49,484 nt of DNA, from contig OODV01000234.1 of the NCBI GenBank assembly GCA_900299555.1, positions 1 through 49,484 on the forward strand, given 5' to 3'. Source of the stretch: an uncultured Endozoicomonas sp. (GTDB taxonomy: Bacteria > Pseudomonadota > Gammaproteobacteria > Pseudomonadales > Endozoicomonadaceae). Numbering within the stretch: position 1 is the stretch's first letter; the number at the start of each line of letters is the position of its first letter. The notes under the pieces were generated by a model. The model was not told the DNA's origin. It worked only from the letters and a program-made list of their open reading frames with translations, and made no database searches. Both the position numbers and the translations under genes were made by a program. Below are positions 47,122 to 49,484 of the stretch, piece after piece.

Positions 47122-49244
47122 TCAATGCTTTGACCTACTGAAGAGCTTCCCAAGGGTACTGCTTGACTCCTGCTCTTTTGGCTGAAACTCTGCCAAGGTA
47201 TTGGTAAAGTGCCTGAGCCTGTTTACAAAACCATTTGTCAGGTAGCGCTCTTCGCCCAGCCCCTTTATCCCAACCTTGCATTTATCACCCTGTGAGGCAT
47301 CCACTTTTTTATCTGCTTGTTTTTTGCATTGTTCCAGCTGCTGAGTATTTTGAGGGAGAAGCATCACCTGCATCTGCTGAGAAGAAGGGCTTACTGGAAT
47401 GCCCGCCCCACCCCCATCCTGATGCATATGGGTTCTGAAAAACTCTTCATCCTCTGCTTTTCTAGCTGTTTCTTCAGCTGCTGCCCGAGTCTCTCTTTGG
47501 GTTTGCATAGCCTTAATAATATCAGCCTTTCTGCCCCCTTTAACCATGAGCTTTTGTTCACGACTGATGATTTTTTCAACTACTTGCTTCTCTTCCTCAG
47601 CCTTTGCTAGCTTATCCCTGAACTGCTGATCTCCTGCGAGAGCTGGACTCACAGAATGTTTTACAATTTCCTTCCTCATCTTTTCAGTCATCGAATTGAA
47701 GAGACCTTTCCATATATCCAAAGCCGCATCCATCCCATTCATTTTACTAGCTGTGTGCATTTCAAGAAGTTTTCTACCCATACCCTCACTATCTGTGGGG
47801 TAGAATTTTTTAGCCTGCAAAAAGCGTGGAATCAATTCAACATAATCCTTATCTTCAAGCCTGTGCTTTCCTTTCCTCAAATATCGACTAAAAACTTGCT
47901 CAAAATCTGTAAACTCCGGCCGATCGGTTGCGAATACATTTGATTTGGGATTGTAACGAAGCTCTTTCAACTGCTGCTTTGCAACCTGTAGGTCATCGGA
48001 GTTTTTTTATATTCTCCTTCAGTCCAACCGTATGTAATCACCTCTCTGCTTTTTGGCCTTATACAATCAACCGGGCCGTCCTTACAATAATTTTCCATAG
48101 CCTTAAAGATTACTGGATGAATTTTTTGCTTATCCAGCATTGCCACACCAAGTGTTCGATATGAGAATCGATCTTCACTTTTCTCTACTACAGCCCCACC
48201 CGATGGTGTCATCTTTGTATTAATGCCAAGAAGCTTTTCTCTTTTATTCCGCGCATATTTCCACAATGCCTTGGTTAATCGTTCGGCCACTTTTGAATGA
48301 ACGACAAGCCGGACACGGGATCTATCGCTTTTACTTAAATCATCACCTTCAAAAACCTGCCGAATCATTTTAAGATCATCAACGTGTGCAAGGTAGGTAA
48401 CAATCCGGTCTCTTCTTTGATCCCCCGTTAAAGTGTCTGGAATTGACTGCACAGCACCAGAAAACTGCTTCATATTTAATCTTTCTGTAGTTATATTACC
48501 CGCCTGTATTTCCTGCAATAAAGGAGTTTTGCAAAGTCAGCTTCTGAGATCTTTACTTTTTCCACAATATAACCAACCACTCCTTCAAGGAAAGTATGGA
48601 AGTTTCTCTGGCACCGGTTAAGATGGGCTTCCCCCCCTTTGCAAGCTGAATAACACGCCTATCCTTGTCACTTAGCTCCCATGGAAAATCCTGCTGAAAG
48701 GATACCTTATCAGGACTGTCTGCTGCGTGCACCGGCTCATTTGCAGCAGAAAGAACTACCTGGTACTCTTGTCTGATCAAACCAGACACCAGCTTAGTGT
48801 CTGCTCTTTCTGCCCGCCCTGTTGATTCAGCTGACTGCCTTGCTATTCCTGTCTGGCCAGAGCGCCCATCACGAGGCAACCTTGTTTTACTAGTGCCAGC
48901 CTGATCGTGTGATGGCCTTGGCTGACCCACAGGCTTTCCAACCTGGCCAGCATGAGTCGGAGCAGATGATAAACTTGCCATTCTGGCTGAAGAATCAGAT
49001 CCACGCTCCTTTTCGCCACCACTTTGCACAAGGTCTCTTGCTTCTGACTTTCTTGTATCTATTTTTTTTCTGAAGACGGGCTCGGCCCCCTATCCGATCT
49101 CATACCAGAGGTTGATTTTGCACTAGAATCCAATCGATACCTTTGAGAACTGGCTTTATCCGTTTGCTGATCTTTCCTGATATTATCGGATTGATTTTTA
49201 TGCATAGCCAAAGGCTGTCCGCCCGTTATTCTGCCTGCTTCCAT
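47122..49244 (-). pseudogene. Effector-like gene, about 708 residues, broken by four single-base frameshifts
   Basis: Four minus-strand ORFs follow one another; each joins the next if one base is added in a short homopolymer: A8 near 49052-49059, G7 near 48631-48637, A4 near 48527-48530, A7 near 48002-48008. Adding the four bases gives 2127 nt, exactly 709 codons, from ATG 49244. The bridging sequences read as normal protein (for instance E-G-V-V-G-Y-I-V-E-K-V and D-D-L-Q-V-A-K-Q-Q). The rebuilt product has a disordered Ser/Arg-rich front (1-150), a helical middle, a Glu/Lys-rich coiled-coil zone (about 530-590) and no signal or membrane segment. No family recognised. True decay, phase variation or base-calling error at a contig end are all possible. 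Confidence 0.75.
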
Positions 49245-49413
49245 AAGTAAAAAACCTTTGTTGTTTATATACAGGGCTGCTTTGCAGGCAATTTATTATT
49301 ACAATATAACAAGAAGAAACATTAAATTACTGATGTAAGTTAGCAAACAACATCATTTACTTATTTTTTTACAAGACATCCTCAGAATAAAAACCAACAT
49401 CAAGTCTAAAACA
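49245..49413. other. AT-rich upstream region of the effector-like gene
   Basis: 169 bp, very AT-rich. It should hold the promoter of the minus-strand gene; no clear -10/-35 pair could be chosen. Confidence 0.4.
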
Positions 49414-49484
49414 ACAATCAACAATCAATAATCAATAATCAATAATCAATAATCAATAATCAATAATCAATAATCAATAATCAA
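49414..49484. repeat. Heptanucleotide tandem repeat at the window edge
   Basis: Two copies of ACAATCA followed by at least eight of ATAATCA, running to the last base. About 10 units are visible and the true length is unknown because the window ends in it. A 7-bp unit is not a multiple of three, but it lies outside any gene seen. Confidence 0.9.

Noticed and set aside
49414-49484. Possible CRISPR array
   Set aside because: Units are 7 bp with no spacers; a simple tandem repeat.

Overview
The window looks like a contig-end piece of a marine gammaproteobacterial chromosome, most likely an Endozoicomonas-type (Oceanospirillales) host-associated bacterium. The core genes are clearly gammaproteobacterial. 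Around them lie eukaryote-like or effector-like genes (a RING-finger gene, long Ser/Thr-rich proteins), transposase remnants, several kinds of short palindromic elements and a number of broken genes. The genus assignment is inference; no rRNA or other marker is present.

Layout. (1) 1-3.7 kb: an accessory edge with a possible effector gene (168-1445), a RING-finger pseudogene stopped by one amber codon, and fused fragments of IS256- and IS630-type transposases lying inside a small inverted-repeat element that they split. (2) 3.7-19 kb, all minus strand: the classic block rpsB-tsf-pyrH-frr-uppS-cdsA-dxr-rseP-bamA-skp-lpxD-fabZ-lpxA-lpxB-rnhB, covering translation, UMP and isoprenoid synthesis, phospholipid precursor, outer-membrane assembly and lipid A. 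dnaE, which usually follows rnhB, is absent. (3) 19-32 kb: an island between rpsB and map, which are neighbours in many gammaproteobacteria. It carries a glucosylglycerate-type compatible-solute set (galU, a GpgS-like glycosyltransferase, a HAD phosphatase, and a GH13_18 phosphorylase cut by an in-frame stop), then three secreted proteins of unknown function of which two are tandem paralogues, then an AbgT-family transporter.

(4) 32-44.7 kb, mostly plus strand: map, an orphan dgoK-like sugar kinase on the minus strand, glnD, corA, a YbaK-type tRNA-deacylase-like gene, brnQ, and a three-gene operon of a double retropepsin-like lipoprotein, an inactive-transglutaminase/7TM protein and a RimK-like ATP-grasp ligase. 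(5) 44.8-49.5 kb: a 7TM GGDEF diguanylate cyclase, then convergently a roughly 708-residue effector-like gene. That gene is now broken by four single-base frameshifts, all at short homopolymers. The window ends inside a heptanucleotide tandem repeat.

The most interesting material is the secreted three-gene locus at 24.9-29.8 kb (no family recognised), the two decayed effector-like genes, the split palindromic element, and the insertion of a whole island between rpsB and map. Functional calls rest on motifs read by eye; no database search was run.
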